A stretch of DNA of 64,000 nucleotides from Solen grandis. Lineage: Eukaryota; Mollusca; Bivalvia; Adapedonta; Solenidae. Both the position numbers and the translations under genes were made by a program. Below the pieces are notes generated by a model that saw nothing but the letters and a program-made list of their open reading frames with translations, did not search any database and had not been told where the DNA came from. The stretch lies in NCBI GenBank assembly GCA_021229015.1, contig CM037781.1, positions 38,795,897-38,859,896 of the forward strand, written 5' to 3'. Of the stretch, positions 31,491-45,010 are shown in pieces (within the stretch, counting starts at the first letter, position 1; every line of letters starts with the position of its first letter).

Positions 31491-32604
31491 ACTCTAGACG
31501 TTTCTTGTTATAGTCTGGAGACACGGTAAGTGCGGTTCTTCTTGGAGAAGTGAGAAAGTCTGGGGAACTATAATGTAAATATGGAAGCTTGACGTGTTCC
31601 TTCTAAACGATTCTAGACTGCATTTTTCCTTAGTCCTGAAATGTAACAGACAGATTTATATAAAATTATTTAAGCGGACCGATTACGTTTAGCTATTGTT
31701 GGTGTTACCCATTATCTAAATAACACTGCGATGTTTGGGCTCAAAAACACTAATCTCCTCACCTGTCTACGCTGGTTGGTGTATCTGTGTATGTTACTGT
31801 GTATTACAGATTGATTTCTTGAAATGCTCAACTCCTACTTACAGTCCTTAGTCAGAATTTCATAAGCAACTGTCGTTCATATGCAAATATCCGACTTAAA
31901 TCTTAAATGTCAGAGGACACACGCCTTAGTACGAAGTTTTTTATTTTAGCTATAGTCGCTAATTTCAGCCTTCGGTTCGGACTCCAATTTTCAACCGTAT
32001 GTATACTTTTGAGTGTATTTAAGATGCATGGACACATGTTTAAACAAACTTAAATTACAAATAAAAACAAATACTAGTACATGAAGCAACTCGAAAGCCA
32101 AATCCTGGAAAGAAGAAGAAAAATGTCATTATTAGTCGTATATATGTACTTTACGAGACATGTTTAATTTAATTGATATTGCAAAATAACAAATGGTTTA
32201 ACTATACACTCACACAATTCTATTTCTTTAGTACTCACCGTGAAATAATTCAATATTTACGCATGCCGTCTGGTATATTTTATGAAAGTGATGTAAAACA
32301 AATACGACTTAAATCAGCGGAAAATTACTGCATAGAGACAAAAATATCCTATTTTGGTCATTAATCTTTTGTTCTTTACTTCTTTATTACAATTCTGTTT
32401 TATGATGTGTGTTGTTTCAATGGAGTTTTTCTTACTTGTAAATGAACAAATTAATGAAATGCGATTAAATAATCTCATTAGGGTGCGTCTACCTCGAGCG
32501 ACAGATTGTTATCAGAAATAAACCAATGTTAACGTCGATGTTTTGTGTTTTAATAGATCTAGATTTCAGTGATATTGTGTCAATGTTATCGACTCCGTAG
32601 ATAT

Positions 32605-32765
32605 TACCTCGTAATACCGAACTGTATGTCGTAATAACTACATCTCGTAATACCGAACTGTATGTCGTAATAACTACATCTCGTAATACCGAACTGTATG
32701 TCGTAATAACTACATCTCGTAATACCGAAATGTATGTCGTAATAACTACATCTCGTAATAATAAC
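32605..32765. repeat. 36-bp minisatellite
   Basis: Units of ctcgtaataccgaactgtat plus gtcgtaataactacat repeat about four and a half times, giving a minus-strand periodic frame (32489-32767) that is not a gene. Confidence 0.92.
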
Positions 32766-33139
32766 AAAGGTGTCTCGTTATTGCGAGGTAATTATGACTT
32801 GTTATTTCGAGAAAACGTGTTTCATTTTTCATTTTAATAAAATTTCTGTTAATTTTTTTTTTTAAGTGGTTAATCAGAAATTTAGACAGTTGCATAGAGA
32901 TGGCATGTTATTTATTTATTTTTCTTGGGGGTGGGGGGAGGGGGATCCAGATCCAAGTTACAGCATGCCTGACTGGTCTACCGACTGCTGTACCGACTGA
33001 ACTACCTCGGTACTGTGACATTATCCCTCTCCTGTTTAGAATTCGTCCCTGAATTTTAGGAGGATAAGGGTAAATATATCATTAGACCGACCTAGCATCT
33101 TTGCCACAGTCCAACGTTGGGCACCAATTTACAGGGTGA

Positions 33140-33216
33140 TAAAAATGTGCTAGGACTCGAACCTGTGGCCTTTCGCTTGCAGTGCAAATTCTCTAACGAC
33201 TGAGCTACCCGGTCGC
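33140..33216 (-). mobile_element. tRNA-like SINE head, third type
   Basis: The complement reads ccgggtagctcagtcgttag ... aggttcgagtcctagc, a good A box and B box with Ala/Arg-like start. It differs from types A and B. An unrelated body continues to about 33050. It could not be folded as a clean tRNA gene by eye. Confidence 0.6.
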
Positions 33217-33491
33217 ATACAGATTTTTCTCCCCTATTGTGATTAATCGGTATTATGACATCCATAAATTCTTTTCTTTCTTTTATTAAAACGTGTTGAA
33301 AAAATCTCCTTTAGTAAAATCTACTATAATTAGTTCTTCTACTGACTTATCCAGCAAGGAGTATTATCAATGAAATGGATAACATTTTTTTAGACGGAAA
33401 AGTCTTCAGTAATGGACAAGGTTTCGTTAAGTCTATAGTACTGGTGGATTGAAAGGACAGATAAGTAACTTGACTAGACTTGACTATTTGA

Positions 33492-33620
33492 GTTTACCGT
33501 CGCTTCGACAGTATTTCTTTCATATAGCGACGTCCAGCTAATTACAGGTGAAGGAAGACCCCGAATGCACGGAGGCATCCGGGTAGAACCACCAACCTAC
33601 CGCAAGCCAGCTGGAAGGGG
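33492..33620 (-). mobile_element. SINE type A, 5'-truncated
   Basis: Tail complement accgtcgcttcgacagtatt, body agcgacgtccagctaattac and gggtagaaccaccaacctac are present; the tRNA head is missing. It is followed at once by the 30-bp array. Confidence 0.85.
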
Positions 33621-33664
33621 ACAGATGAGTAGTGTCCAAGGATGTGGTAATAGCAGTGATAGAT

Positions 33665-33890
33665 CATGATAATTATAACTGTCACATGATACACCATGAT
33701 AATTATAACTGTCACATGATACTCCATGATAATTATAACTGTCACATGATACACCATGATAATTATAACTGTCACATGATACTCCATGATAATTATAACT
33801 GTCACATGATACACCATGATAATTATAACTGTCACATGATACACCATGATAATTATAACTGTCACATGATACTCCATGATAATTTAACTG
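33665..33890. repeat. 30-bp minisatellite
   Basis: Eight units of catgataattataactgtca plus catgatacac (or actc) with almost no divergence. Both strands stay open through it because of the unit length, giving frames of about 110 codons that are not genes. Confidence 0.95.
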
Positions 33891-35359
33891 TCACATTTTT
33901 AATTGTACGGCAAACATTAGAAAATAAAACAAAACACAAGTTTCGGAAAAAATTATGTCAATAGAAATATACCTTTTATCAAGAATATAGTTATACTTTA
34001 TCATTTATCGGTATTTTACAATTGTTCTTTGTGGTAAAGTCCCTAGAAACGGTTTTTAGGCAGGATTAATTTTGATGTTAACAATCTCCATGGGGGGGGG
34101 GGGGTGTGGAACGCCCAAAGTATGCCCCCTGGGAGAGTTGTTTGCTCCGCTCATTTCAGTCGCAGCCATGTTACAATGCGTGTCTCATTCTATTGTACGT
34201 ATAGGTTTATGAATTAAATGCGTTTAAAAACACCCACACATTTTCTACAAATTATACAGAGAGGCGATTGATTATATTATCACTTGTGTATTCATCTAAA
34301 TATTTGCTTAAAATAATATTTATACAATAGAATTATCATATCGTATCGAGCTTAATATAAAACCAACTTATCATGTTGTATTGTGGCCCAAATAAAATAT
34401 AAATACCACGAACGGCTAATTCATCGTCTGTAAACCTGGTTAAATCATGCAAATATGTTTGACGTTTTAACAACGTTATCTAAATGACATCAGCCTAACA
34501 AAGAGCCTGGCATGGTATGTCTGCTATCAGAGCAGAAAATGACTCCGTTCTGGGGAACGATGAAAAGAGAGAAAGAAATATATCTCATTTTTCTTACATA
34601 ATTTATGTATAAATATTTAAAATGCGAGTGGAATTATATAGGTAACCGAATTTTCTGCTGTACATCCGGATCTTTTATATGACATGTAGTTAACGGTTGC
34701 GTGGGAGTCGTACCAGACTTTGTAAGAACGTAATATCCTTCAGTATACTTATGTAGAGGGATGGTCATTTTTTTTATTTTTTTTATATACTAAAGAAACG
34801 CGACACGTACTTAAAGGGATCTCTCCGCGGAAAGAACCTTTTGGTGACGAGAAAGGCATTTAATTTCACGTTTTAGTGTGTTTGAAATGATAAGATATTT
34901 AATATACATGTATTGAGTTTATTGACAAAAATGAACACTAAGCAATAACAGATGAAAAACTGTATGATTGTGGTAAACAGAGAATACTACATGTGACTAT
35001 TTTTCATTTCGTTTTTTTTTCCGCGAACTTTCAGAAAAATAAAAAAAATAAAGATATAAATTTCATAAAGACTTTCATTAAGTCTTTCCTTTGGTTCAAT
35101 GTGACAAGACTAAATAAGTATTTTCTTTGTAGTCTTACAAGACCGACCACCTGTATACCATAGGGCTGGATATATTTCATATGTCGATCAAATGCTTTGG
35201 CATAATAAAATGAAAAGTGATGATCATTGCAGAATTAAATTCAAAACAGAATACAACAAAGATGATGTTTTCCGACTATTTAAAAATTAGAAATCGATTT
35301 GTACGCTCGTGGAAGTCACAATGGTAACCTCTGCCCTACGAGCCACAATGGCACAATGA

Positions 35360-37060
35360 TATCGAAACGAAGCGATACTCTCCTGATGATCTTATAAAAA
35401 TAGAAATCAAGTGATACCCCGATTGTTCCTTTTAAAATAAAAAAGAAATTGGGGCCCATCCCTTGTCCCTCAGGAAATCGAAATGAATTGGTATCCTCAC
35501 AATGTCCCTATGAAAATCAGTATATTAAAAAGTGGTACCCTCGTGATATCCTATGAAAATCAGTATAAAGAAGTACCCTCGTGATGATCCTATGAAAATC
35601 AGTATAAAGTGGTACCCTCGTGATGATCCTATGAAAATCAATATAAAGTTGTACCCTCGTGATGATCCTATGAAAATCAGTATAAAGGGGTACCCTCGTG
35701 ATGATCCTTTGTAAATCAATTTAAAGTGGTACCCTCGTTATGATCCTTTGAAAATCAGTATAAAGTGGTACCCTCGTGATGATCCTTTGAAAATCAGTAT
35801 AAAGGGGTACCCTCGTGATGATCCTATAAAAATCAGTATAAAGTGGTACCCTCGTGATGATCCTTTGAAAATCAGTATGAAGTGGTACCCTCGTGATGAT
35901 CCTTTGAAAATCAGTATAAAGTGGTACCCCCGTGATGATCCTATGAAAATCAGTATAAAGTGGTACCCTCGTGATGATCCTTTGAAAATCAGTATAAAGT
36001 GGTACCCTCGTGATGATCCTATGAAAATCAGTATAAAGTGGTACCCTCGTGATGATCCTTTGAAAATCAGTATAAAGTGGTACCCTCGTGATGATCCTTT
36101 GAAAATCAGTATAAAGTGGTACCCTCGTGATGATCCTATGAAAATCAATATAAAGTTGTACCCTCGTGATGATCCTATGAAAATCAGTATAAAGGGGTAC
36201 CCTCGTGATGATCCTTTGAAAATCAATTTAAAGTGGTACCCTCGTTATGATCCTTTGAAAATCAGTATAAAGTGGTACCCTCGTGATGATCCTTTGAAAA
36301 TCAGTATAAAGTGGTACCCTCGTGATGATCCTATGAAAATCAGTATAAAGTGGTACCCTCGTGATGATCCTATGAAAATCAGTATAAAGTGGTACCCTCG
36401 TGATGATCCTTTGAAAATCAGTATGAAGTGGTACCCTCGTGATGATCCTTTGAAAATCAGTATAAAGTGGTACCCTCGTGATGATCCTTTGAAAATCAGT
36501 ATAAAGTGGTACCCTCGTGATGATCCTTTGAAAATCAGTATAAAGTGGTACCCTCGTGATGATCCTTTGAAAATCAGTATAAAGGGGTACCCTCGTGATG
36601 ATCCTATGAAAATCATATAAATGGTACCCTCGTGATGATCCTATGAAAATAGTATAAATGGTACCGAAAACATTCAAGTGATAATCTGATGTTCCTCTGG
36701 AAATAACAATGAATCAGAACCCTCCCGATATGACTCTGGAAATGGAAATCAAGTGGTATGCCCCTCTGGAAATCGTAATCATGTGATATGTTTCCGATAC
36801 CCCTATGGAAATCAATATAAGTGGTAATACGCCATTTTTGCCCCTATGAAAATCGAAATCAAAAGATACTCTCCGGTTGCCCCTATCGCGTGGTTCCCTC
36901 CCGATGCCCCTCTGGAATTCGAAAAGAAGTGCTACCCCCCGATGCCCCTCTTGAAATCGAAATGAATTATCATCCCGATGCCTTTATGTAATCAGCTGAT
37001 ACCCAACTGATGCCCCTATGGAAATCTATTTGATGTGTTAACCACTCGATTACTCTCTGG
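35360..37060. repeat. 39-bp minisatellite with decayed flanks
   Basis: The core (about 35530-36665) holds about 28 copies of a unit such as ctatgaaaatcagtataaag plus tggtaccctcgtgatgatc. Strongly diverged units with the same layout (aaatcgaaatcaagtggta, gatgcccctatggaaatc) extend to both sides. The 39-base unit lacks stops in several frames. This explains a 290-codon frame on the plus strand (KISIKWYPRDDPM repeats) and frames of 64 to 162 codons on the minus strand. None has the marks of a gene. Confidence 0.93.
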
Positions 37061-39034
37061 AAATCGAAATCAAAAGTTTCCCTATGAGTAGACTCCTATG
37101 TTGTCCTCTTGGAAAAAAAATTAAGTGGAAACCTCCACCCCCCACCCCCGAAAAAAAAATCAACAGGCATGGTGCTTTCTGTTTAAGTAAATTAAAAATC
37201 TCCAATGTTATCCTTTGCCATCGCTTATCTTTAAAAAATATCTGTAAATTGTTTTCAGTGACTTAAATGTGTTACATCTTTAACGACACATTTAATCATA
37301 TTTAAAAGTTATGTATTTCTTAACAAAACTTTGCATTCCATTTTTTTATGACTTGCCCTGGTTATGTGAAAAATATGTTAAATTTTGAACAGGTATATGA
37401 GCCGCGTGCAAGTCGCACCGACTTCAAAGAATTGCCGCAGTGACCTACATTACTAGAGTGTAAGAAACGGAGAAATACATTTAGTTCATTTTTGAAAAAT
37501 ACGAAACTTTATCCTGCGTTCGGCTTTGCCTCGATAAGGTTAAATTCCATTTTCTTTCTTCACAGAAAAAATATTCTAAAGATAGGTCTAATAATTCTAA
37601 ATATTGTTTCAATACCGTTCGTAACGCTATTACTTGTCGTGGAGAAACCCCTAATCTTTCTTTCTTTTTCTTTTTTACTATTTTACTATTACTGAATATT
37701 GCATTGGTTACTATGCGTCTATAGATAGGCATTGATAGATGTAATACAAACATACAAGTTTAAATAAAATTCTTAGTCAATGATCATCTTTGAACGGTCT
37801 TCTATAGAATAAAAATGTTCAAAGTCATTGCCATTTAAAAGACCCCCCCTCCCCCACACACACCCATGTTTTTAAAAGCACAATCTTAAAATCAATTGCT
37901 AATCCGCTATTCTTTTTTTTATTTCAAGATTTAGTTTTTCATAGTTAGAAATAAGTGTCCTCTTTAAAACATTTTATTTTTATAAATGTATGTCAAAACT
38001 GACAGCCAACGCGGGGAATAGTATTACTTAACTGCTTGATATACTGTCTATAATTGATTGTCCTTGCAAAATTTTAGGACATATCGAACGAACAATGCAC
38101 GTACAGTTCAGCAATGTGGCGTCTGCTTTTTCACTCAGAATTGATAGCACCGACATTTTGTGTATTCCTCTACAAGTAATATTAGACTACGAATTGCCGA
38201 ATTCATATAATACAGCTGTACGGATATCTTTGCACGGATGAGCAACTTTGTAAGAGACTCATTCATAACATAATCCAAAAAATGAAAGAAATGTTCAAGT
38301 TTTCTCACTACAACGGCAAACGTCGTTCTTCTTGTAAAGCTGTTTTTAAATGTCGCGCACATTGACCTATTTACAGCGATATCATAGATATCAACCTTTG
38401 TCGGGTTGTGAGTGTCAGAATGTGTGTCATGGGATGAAAAGATTCCCATAAAGACACCTAAATTACTAATGTCTAATTTAAAGATGTATTCAATTAAAAT
38501 CTAGATAACATTTTTTGGTTTTCTGTTCTGAATTCTGAACTTCATCACCTGTTATCAATTTACGTATTTATAGAGATCCTTTCTCGTTTTACCATGCAGA
38601 TTACCAACCGGCAATTATATAATGGACACGGTAGGTCCGTGAGGCGACACTTTATTCTGGTTACGACAGAACTTACCCAGAAACATTGCCATGTAGGCTA
38701 TTGTTACATCCCGGGTTGTTGTAAAAATATAACTGGACTCATAATATAATTTGATTAACAAAAATGAGATAAATATATTAAAATGTTTCAAACTAGTATG
38801 TTTTACTTCATAATATATATATTCTGCTGTGAAATTCTTGTTCACTTAGTAAAAGACGAAAAGATAGTACATGTATCTCTATATATGAGTAGTGTATGTC
38901 ATTATTTTCTCTATGTGTTGTGTATTTTATGTTAATAGTGAGTATATTCTGCTGTAACATTTGTCATTTCAAGATAAAAACTCATTTTGCCCGCATGCCT
39001 TTTCTTAAATCTCGCATCGGGACTCAATCTACAA

Positions 39035-39150
39035 CAAGCGACAGAGCAACAACGCGAAGTTTTTACAAAACGTTGCGAGGATTTGTAAAAATCTCGCGTT
39101 GTCGCTCTGGCACGTTTTCGCTCTGCCACGTTGTCGCTTAGGACTATTTT
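39035..39150. repeat. Imperfect palindrome
   Basis: Left arm cagagcaacaacgcgaagtt plus tttacaaa faces a right arm whose complement is cagagcgacaacgcgagatt plus tttacaaa. The open frames on both strands here read similar peptides for this reason. Further cgctctg...ccacg repeats follow. This may be a foldback element. Confidence 0.65.
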
Positions 39151-39639
39151 GACGAGGAACACTGGGCGACAATTCAACAGAGAGGCAATGCGAGTACAAA
39201 ACCTCGCAAGGATGTACGTGTCACACTGTTACGAGCACATCAGATGTGAAGCAAACCAACGAAGTCAGTGAAAATCAGCAAACATGTCCAGCCTATTTGA
39301 CTGTCTACGTCTTGTGAGGACCTGGATGCGCCAAGCCAAGGAAAATACATGTGCATGACTGGATCTGGAAATGTCGTATTACGGTACGACAGAATTCGAT
39401 TTCTTCACGACCAGCTATTTCTTTCCGCCCATTCAAGATCCCAGTAGGGTGTATAAAACAAGTGCGAATGCTGTTGGTAATCCTGTGTTGCCAGTTTGAA
39501 CTGGACATGATGTAGATATAGTAGAAAGCCCACGAATGCATTATAGTATCTGAATATAATATTTCGTCACATTTACGATAACATTGTCTTATACGCTGGT
39601 TTCAGCAATTTTCAATACATTTTTTAGTGAACTGTTCAT

Positions 39640-40110
39640 GCCATTACTTATAATGTCATCATTTTAAATAAGAAATATCTTCCTTTAAAAAAAATGGCGT
39701 TGATGGGTATTAAAGAAATGGAAACTGTACAACGGTTAGATGATGTGCGAATCATTATCTGTGAAGCATTTCGTCCCTGGAAGTCAAAATAAGCATAGAT
39801 AAAAAAACTCGCTTCCATCGCAATCGGCGAAATAAACATAATAACGATCATAATAAAGAGCACCCAGACTATAATACACTGCATATATTTATAATAATCG
39901 GCCCGAGTCTCAGTGTTTATCAAAGGGCTGTGTTTTGATAACATAACTTAATATTTATCAAAGAAACTGTAATTCAGTCAGAGTACTTGATTAAAACTTC
40001 GTGAATACGAAGTATATGTTTCAGCTAGTTGTCATCTCAACAAACAACTTTTTTTTTCGTGAGTATAGGAATATCTACCAATGAAAATCATCTTTGCGTA
40101 GGTCAAAAGT
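39640..40110. repeat. Dispersed repeat, copy related to 3650-5040
   Basis: Matching phrases in the same order as at 3650-3960 and 4985-5015, here without the intervening SINE. See that entry. Confidence 0.45.
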
Positions 40111-40863
40111 GAGGTTTAACAGATGAGTTGCGCAGAAAAAAAAAACATGTGGAAAGGATCATTTTCTATTATTAAAAAAAAAAAAAATATATCGGAAAGG
40201 CTTGATAAAAATTTGTTTAAAAGTCAATATAAACCTGTCATCTAGAAATATTCTGTCCCCCAGACATTCCACGACAATAAACTGTATCTATACATCGTAC
40301 CTAGATCTATATCTGACCTATTTCAACAGAATAAACTGCACCCTTTGTATTAGGTATTACTGAAGAAGTTGGTCCACAGAGGTATTCAATTTCTATAGAA
40401 ATCTCAAATCGTGATCGCGTGATTAGTGATATTCTCTTGTGAATTCTGTCCTTGGTTTGTATGAAAGCGTGTCAAATGAATAAATGCTTGCACTGTACAC
40501 CTATTTTGATATTTCTTCCTATTGAAATGAAGCGCTTGTAATTAGAACATGATCAGTCATATTATTTTTTGAAAATAACAGCCGCAGTTTGTAATCTTTC
40601 TCTCTCTCTCTTTCTATCTATCTGCCAAATATATACCGGTATCTAGTCCGGTATCAGAACCCCAAAATATCTCATTTAACAAACACTTTGGATATCCTGA
40701 ACTGAAAAAAGAGGGTCGGACTGGAGACCAGAAACGGAACTATTTTTTTTGGCCTTGGCTGAGGGCGCTATAGCGAATTATTTCTCTATACACAGGTACT
40801 TCAGACTTTAACATTCTCCTTTATTGACAATCCCACTGTCCACTCACTATATCGAAACAAAAA

Positions 40864-41870
40864 CAAGAGGCCCATGAGGCCCTAAATCGCTCACCTGAGA
40901 TAAATAGGTTGACCCAAGGAACATCTGTACCAATTTATTTTAAAATCTGGCCAGTAGTTTTGAAGAAGATGATTTTTTAAAGTTTTCATTTTTTTTTCTT
41001 TTTGTTGCCATGGCAACCAGAGTTCTACATGGATCAAGTTTATTTTAGCAACTTTTGTGAAGGTTGACCCAAGGATCATCCCTGCCAAGTTTAATCAAAT
41101 TCTGTCCAGTGGTTTCAGAGGAGATGTTGTTTAAAGTTTTCCCTTTATACATATAAGGCAAATAAGCCCCGCCCCTGGCGGCCATGTTTTTTTACGGATC
41201 GGAATAATTTTAGCAACTTTGGTAGAGGTTGACCCAAGGAACATCTGTACCAATTTATTTTAAAATCTGGCCAGTAGTTTTGAAGAAGATGATTTTTAAA
41301 GTTTTCATTTTTTTTCTCTTTTTTTTGCCATGGCAACCAGAGTTCTACATGGATCAAGTTTATTTTAGCAACTTTTGTGAAGGTTGACCCAAGGATCATC
41401 CCTGCCAAGTTTAATCAAATTCTGTCCAGTGGTTTCAGAGGAGATGTTGTTTAAAGGTTTCTCTATATACATATAAGGCAAATAAGCCCCGCCCCTGGTG
41501 GCCATGTTTTTTTACGGATCGGAATAATTTTAGCAACTTTGGTAGAGGTTGACCCAAGGAACATCTGTATCAATTTATTTTGAAATCTGGCCAGTAGTTT
41601 TGAAGGAGATGATTTTTAAAGTTTTCAAATTATTTTTCTTTTTGTTGCCATGGCAACCAGAGTTCTTCATGGATCAACTTTATTTTAGCAACTTTTGTAG
41701 AGCCTCACCCAAAGAACATTCCTGCCAAGTTTCATTAAATTCTGTCAAGCGGTTTCAGAGGAGATGTCGTTTAAAGCAAATTGTTGACGACGCACGACAC
41801 ACGACGACGGACGACGGACGAAGGGCGATCACAAAAGCTCACCTTGAGCACGTTGTGCTCAGGTGAGCTA
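40864..41870. repeat. Composite dispersed repeat with hairpin ends
   Basis: One end reads acaagaggcccatgaggccc then taaatcgctcacctgag. The other end is agctcaccttgagcacg then ttgtgctcaggtgagct, a hairpin. In between lie almost three units of about 320 bases, starting at 40907, 41227 and 41547 (ggttgacccaaggaacatct). The open frames at 40891-41408 (minus) and 41549-41866 (plus) are by-products. The same family lies in reverse orientation at 61418-63976. Confidence 0.85.
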
Positions 41871-43778
41871 ACAACAAGATTTTTAACGAAAAATAAACAT
41901 TATTTTTAATTAAGTGTCATTTAAGAATTTATCAAAATGATATATTCAGATTATTTCATCACAATTTGTAAAAAGCCATCAAATGTGCATTTAAAAGGGA
42001 TGGAATGGTAAGATTATATTTTCCTAGGACCAGCTACATGTATTTGTAAAATAAAAATCCACCCAAACCAGTGGAAATGTTTTTGTTGTTGTTTCTTTTA
42101 ATTGTCAAATGCTGACATTTTTTTTGCTGTTTCATATAAATTGCACTGATATATAAATGTTTTGAAAATGAAAAAGATAAATCGTTTTAACAAACTCCAT
42201 TTTTTATTGAATTTTAAGCTAGCATTACATAAACACGGTAAAATATAGTTTTGTCAATTAAGGATTTGGCGAAAAGAATTTTAGTAACAATTTTAACATA
42301 TGCACCTTAAAATGTGACCCATCCTGAAAGTCACATCAACAACAAACAACAAAAATAAATGATAAACAAATAAAAATGAGCAAGCTGAATGTCAACCTTA
42401 TTTTCAACATCATCTGCAAATAACAAAAGATAACTCATATTAAGTAACATTAATGATCATTCAACATTCAGATATGCATTGACTGTAAAATAGTACAGTA
42501 CAATGCTTATATAAATATTATGTGAAATCATTAATTTTCGTGGGAAAATAATTTTCGTCGACTTCGTGGAGGGTTTTATCCACGAATATTAATCCCAACG
42601 AAAACCTGTCTCTTATACAGACCTCACGTTTTTAGACGACAGATCAACGAATAAATGTACCCACGAAAGGTACATAATCAACGAAATTTAATGTCAACAA
42701 AAAATAATGATTTTACAGTATAGCGGAGTGTTTGTGTTGGCTTTACCGTCAATAAAACTTTTTTCAGTATTCAGTTACAATTTATAGTGTTAGAGACTTT
42801 TCTTTGTAACTGGCATTGCGAAAACACTATAACTTTTTACCAAAATGGATTTTAGTAAATGAGACTGTGATGACACAATATGGATATACAAATATTCAAT
42901 TATAATTTACTAGTATTTACAAACACATCTGTATAGAACTTAGGTATTTAGAACAAAATGGCCGGCATTAACCGTCTAAAACATTTGACATACATGTATT
43001 TTATAACATATACATCACATACATATTAATATATATTCAGATTACGATTTTCAAGTTCAATACTATACACTATTAAAACATCAAAACACACAGTCATGTT
43101 AACAATTTTCGAAATGTGAAATTGACATCAATACATTTACTTGTAAGAGTTATATACAGAGACTATTCACGGGCGAGATTTGCATTTTAAGCTTATTTAA
43201 AATGTCATTGAAATAAGCAAAATGAGAGAAAACCCCTTGGTAAATATGTAAACCAGCCATACACAGGATTTAAATCTCTCACCACTTTACCTACAAAAGT
43301 TTTCTGAATTATTTCGGACAAATCAATTCACATGATAGTTTCAGGGTTATACTTGGGTATATATTTGAAAGGTCCGATCTACCTTCAAAGCTTACAATAT
43401 CAGGTAGAGGAAGACTACGTAAGTACAAAGACACCGGGAAAAGTTAGTGTGACCGCACTGATGCGGACAGTGGACCGTACACATTCATGCCACTTAACAT
43501 CTTGCAATACACTAATACCATGCTGTTGAACAAATATCAGGAACTTTTATTTATATTCAAATGATACACAGGGTTTACATTAAATTTTCGAGTCGGACAT
43601 TTAAAACGTAAAGGGCGCTAAAATATCAGATTATCAGGGTCAAGGCATCCATTAAATGTTTTCTGATATATGGGTGAATCTGTAAATAATATACGTGTGC
43701 ATGTTAGAAATTGGAGGTTTTGGTATACATACTTTCACCTTAAAGCGGTTGACATGATAAATGGTGTTTTATTTTTAG

Positions 43779-43950
43779 TTCACCGTCGCTGCGATAATAT
43801 TCCAACTAGTCAGGCCCCGAGTACAAAGAGACTCCTGGGTACAACCTCCAACATGCCGCACTAACTCACGTGACACAGTGGTATTGTGCTGAGTGACACA
43901 GTGACAGGTAAGTTAGCGACAACGACTACACGACCATGGAGGCCCATTTA
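43779..43950 (-). mobile_element. SINE type A, highly decayed
   Basis: Traces of tail (accgtcgctgcgataatatt), body (aggccccgagtac, gggtacaacctcc) and head (acgaccatggaggccca) are in the correct order on the minus strand. It directly abuts the Gypsy integrase relic. Confidence 0.6.
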
Positions 43951-43955
43951 AAAAA

Positions 43956-44566
43956 ATGTCCAATAAACTTAAAGACGTATTTGGCACAAGTTTCAATTAC
44001 CCATCAAGGCCAATACAGCTTGTCTGCATGGATTTATTGAAGCTTGAGAAGTCTAAGGGTAGGTACGAGGATGTTCTTGTCATAACAGACCATTTCACTC
44101 GTTATGCCAAGGCCATTCCATGCCGCAATCAAAAGGCTTCTACTACAGCTAAGGCTCTCTATGAGAGCTTCATTGTTCACTATAGCTTTCTTGAACAGTT
44201 ACATTCTGATCAGGGTCGCATCTTTGAGTCTCGGGTCATAAAATTCTGTGCAGAATTGCGAATGTTCGCAAAACCCGTACTACCCCTTTCCGCCCAATGG
44301 GCAACCTTTCGGTGGAGCGTTTCAATCGCACCCTTCTGCGCATGCTCGGTATATTATGCGATAACCACAAGGTCAACTGGAAAGACTTCGTTCCAGTCCT
44401 TGAGCAAGCATACAGGGCTTCCAAAAGCTCTTCTACTGGGGTTTCTCTCCTCTTTCTCATGTTCGGCTGGCATCCCGCTTGTCAATTGGCGCTTTTCATG
44501 GTACCAGTCCGGGCGATTTTGGAAAAACTCAGCATGACATTTCGTATTTATAAGAATTTAAAATAA
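43956..44566 (+). pseudogene. Ty3/Gypsy-type integrase core, frameshifted
   Basis: The first frame carries RPIQLVCMDLLKLEKSKG, VLVITDHFTRYAKAIP and LHSDQGRIFESRVIKF, the first two catalytic Asp regions of the rve fold. Near 44258 the frame shifts, and the second frame continues TTPFRPMGNLSVERFNRTLL with the catalytic Glu. It then continues ASKSSSTGVSLLFLMFGWHP. The order and motifs are those of LTR retrotransposon integrases. There is no reverse transcriptase, protease or LTR nearby, so this is an isolated dead fragment. The minus-strand frame at 44236-44460 is a shadow. Confidence 0.88.
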
Positions 44567-44929
44567 ATTATTCAATTTTATGCGAAGTCATCGAACTTCC
44601 GAGTCCGATTTGGGAATGCACACTGTCCCAAGCCATGTGGAATTGTTTACATTACCTCTTATACTACATACAATATACATAGTTTATACTATATACAGTG
44701 TATACTATAGTATCACACAATGTAAACGTGATTTTAAAATTATGAAATTGACTGCTTTTTGGTATCATTGAAAGATTACAAATTGTGAGGTTTATTGTTA
44801 TATTGATTATGAAATAAAATTAAAAGGAAATTGATTAAAAATGAATTTTATATGATAGACAATATATTAGTTTAAATAGTGACACTGTATCTATCGATCT
44901 AGAAATAAATTAGTATTATATGATGCTAT

Positions 44930-45010
44930 TTTATTATTATATGATGATATTTATGTGTTATGTGATGCTATTTTAGTATTATATGATACTATTATAGTGT
45001 GATATGATGG
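44930..45010. repeat. catcatata-type repeat, short inverted relative
   Basis: A few units of atatgatgctattttagtat are the reverse complement of units in the 22790-23095 array. Confidence 0.6.

Noticed and set aside
33542..33964. Overlapping frames of 110 and 111 codons on opposite strands
   Set aside because: Both come from the 30-bp array and the adjoining SINE tail.
35748..36620. 290-codon plus-strand open frame, the longest in the window
   Set aside because: It is produced by a 39-bp tandem unit without stops. The minus strand is open too, and there is no start context, splice site or domain.
40891..41866. Frames with MAGMILGSTFTKVAKINLIH repeated twice
   Set aside because: They follow the 320-base internal units of a dispersed repeat, with matching family copies at 61418-63976.
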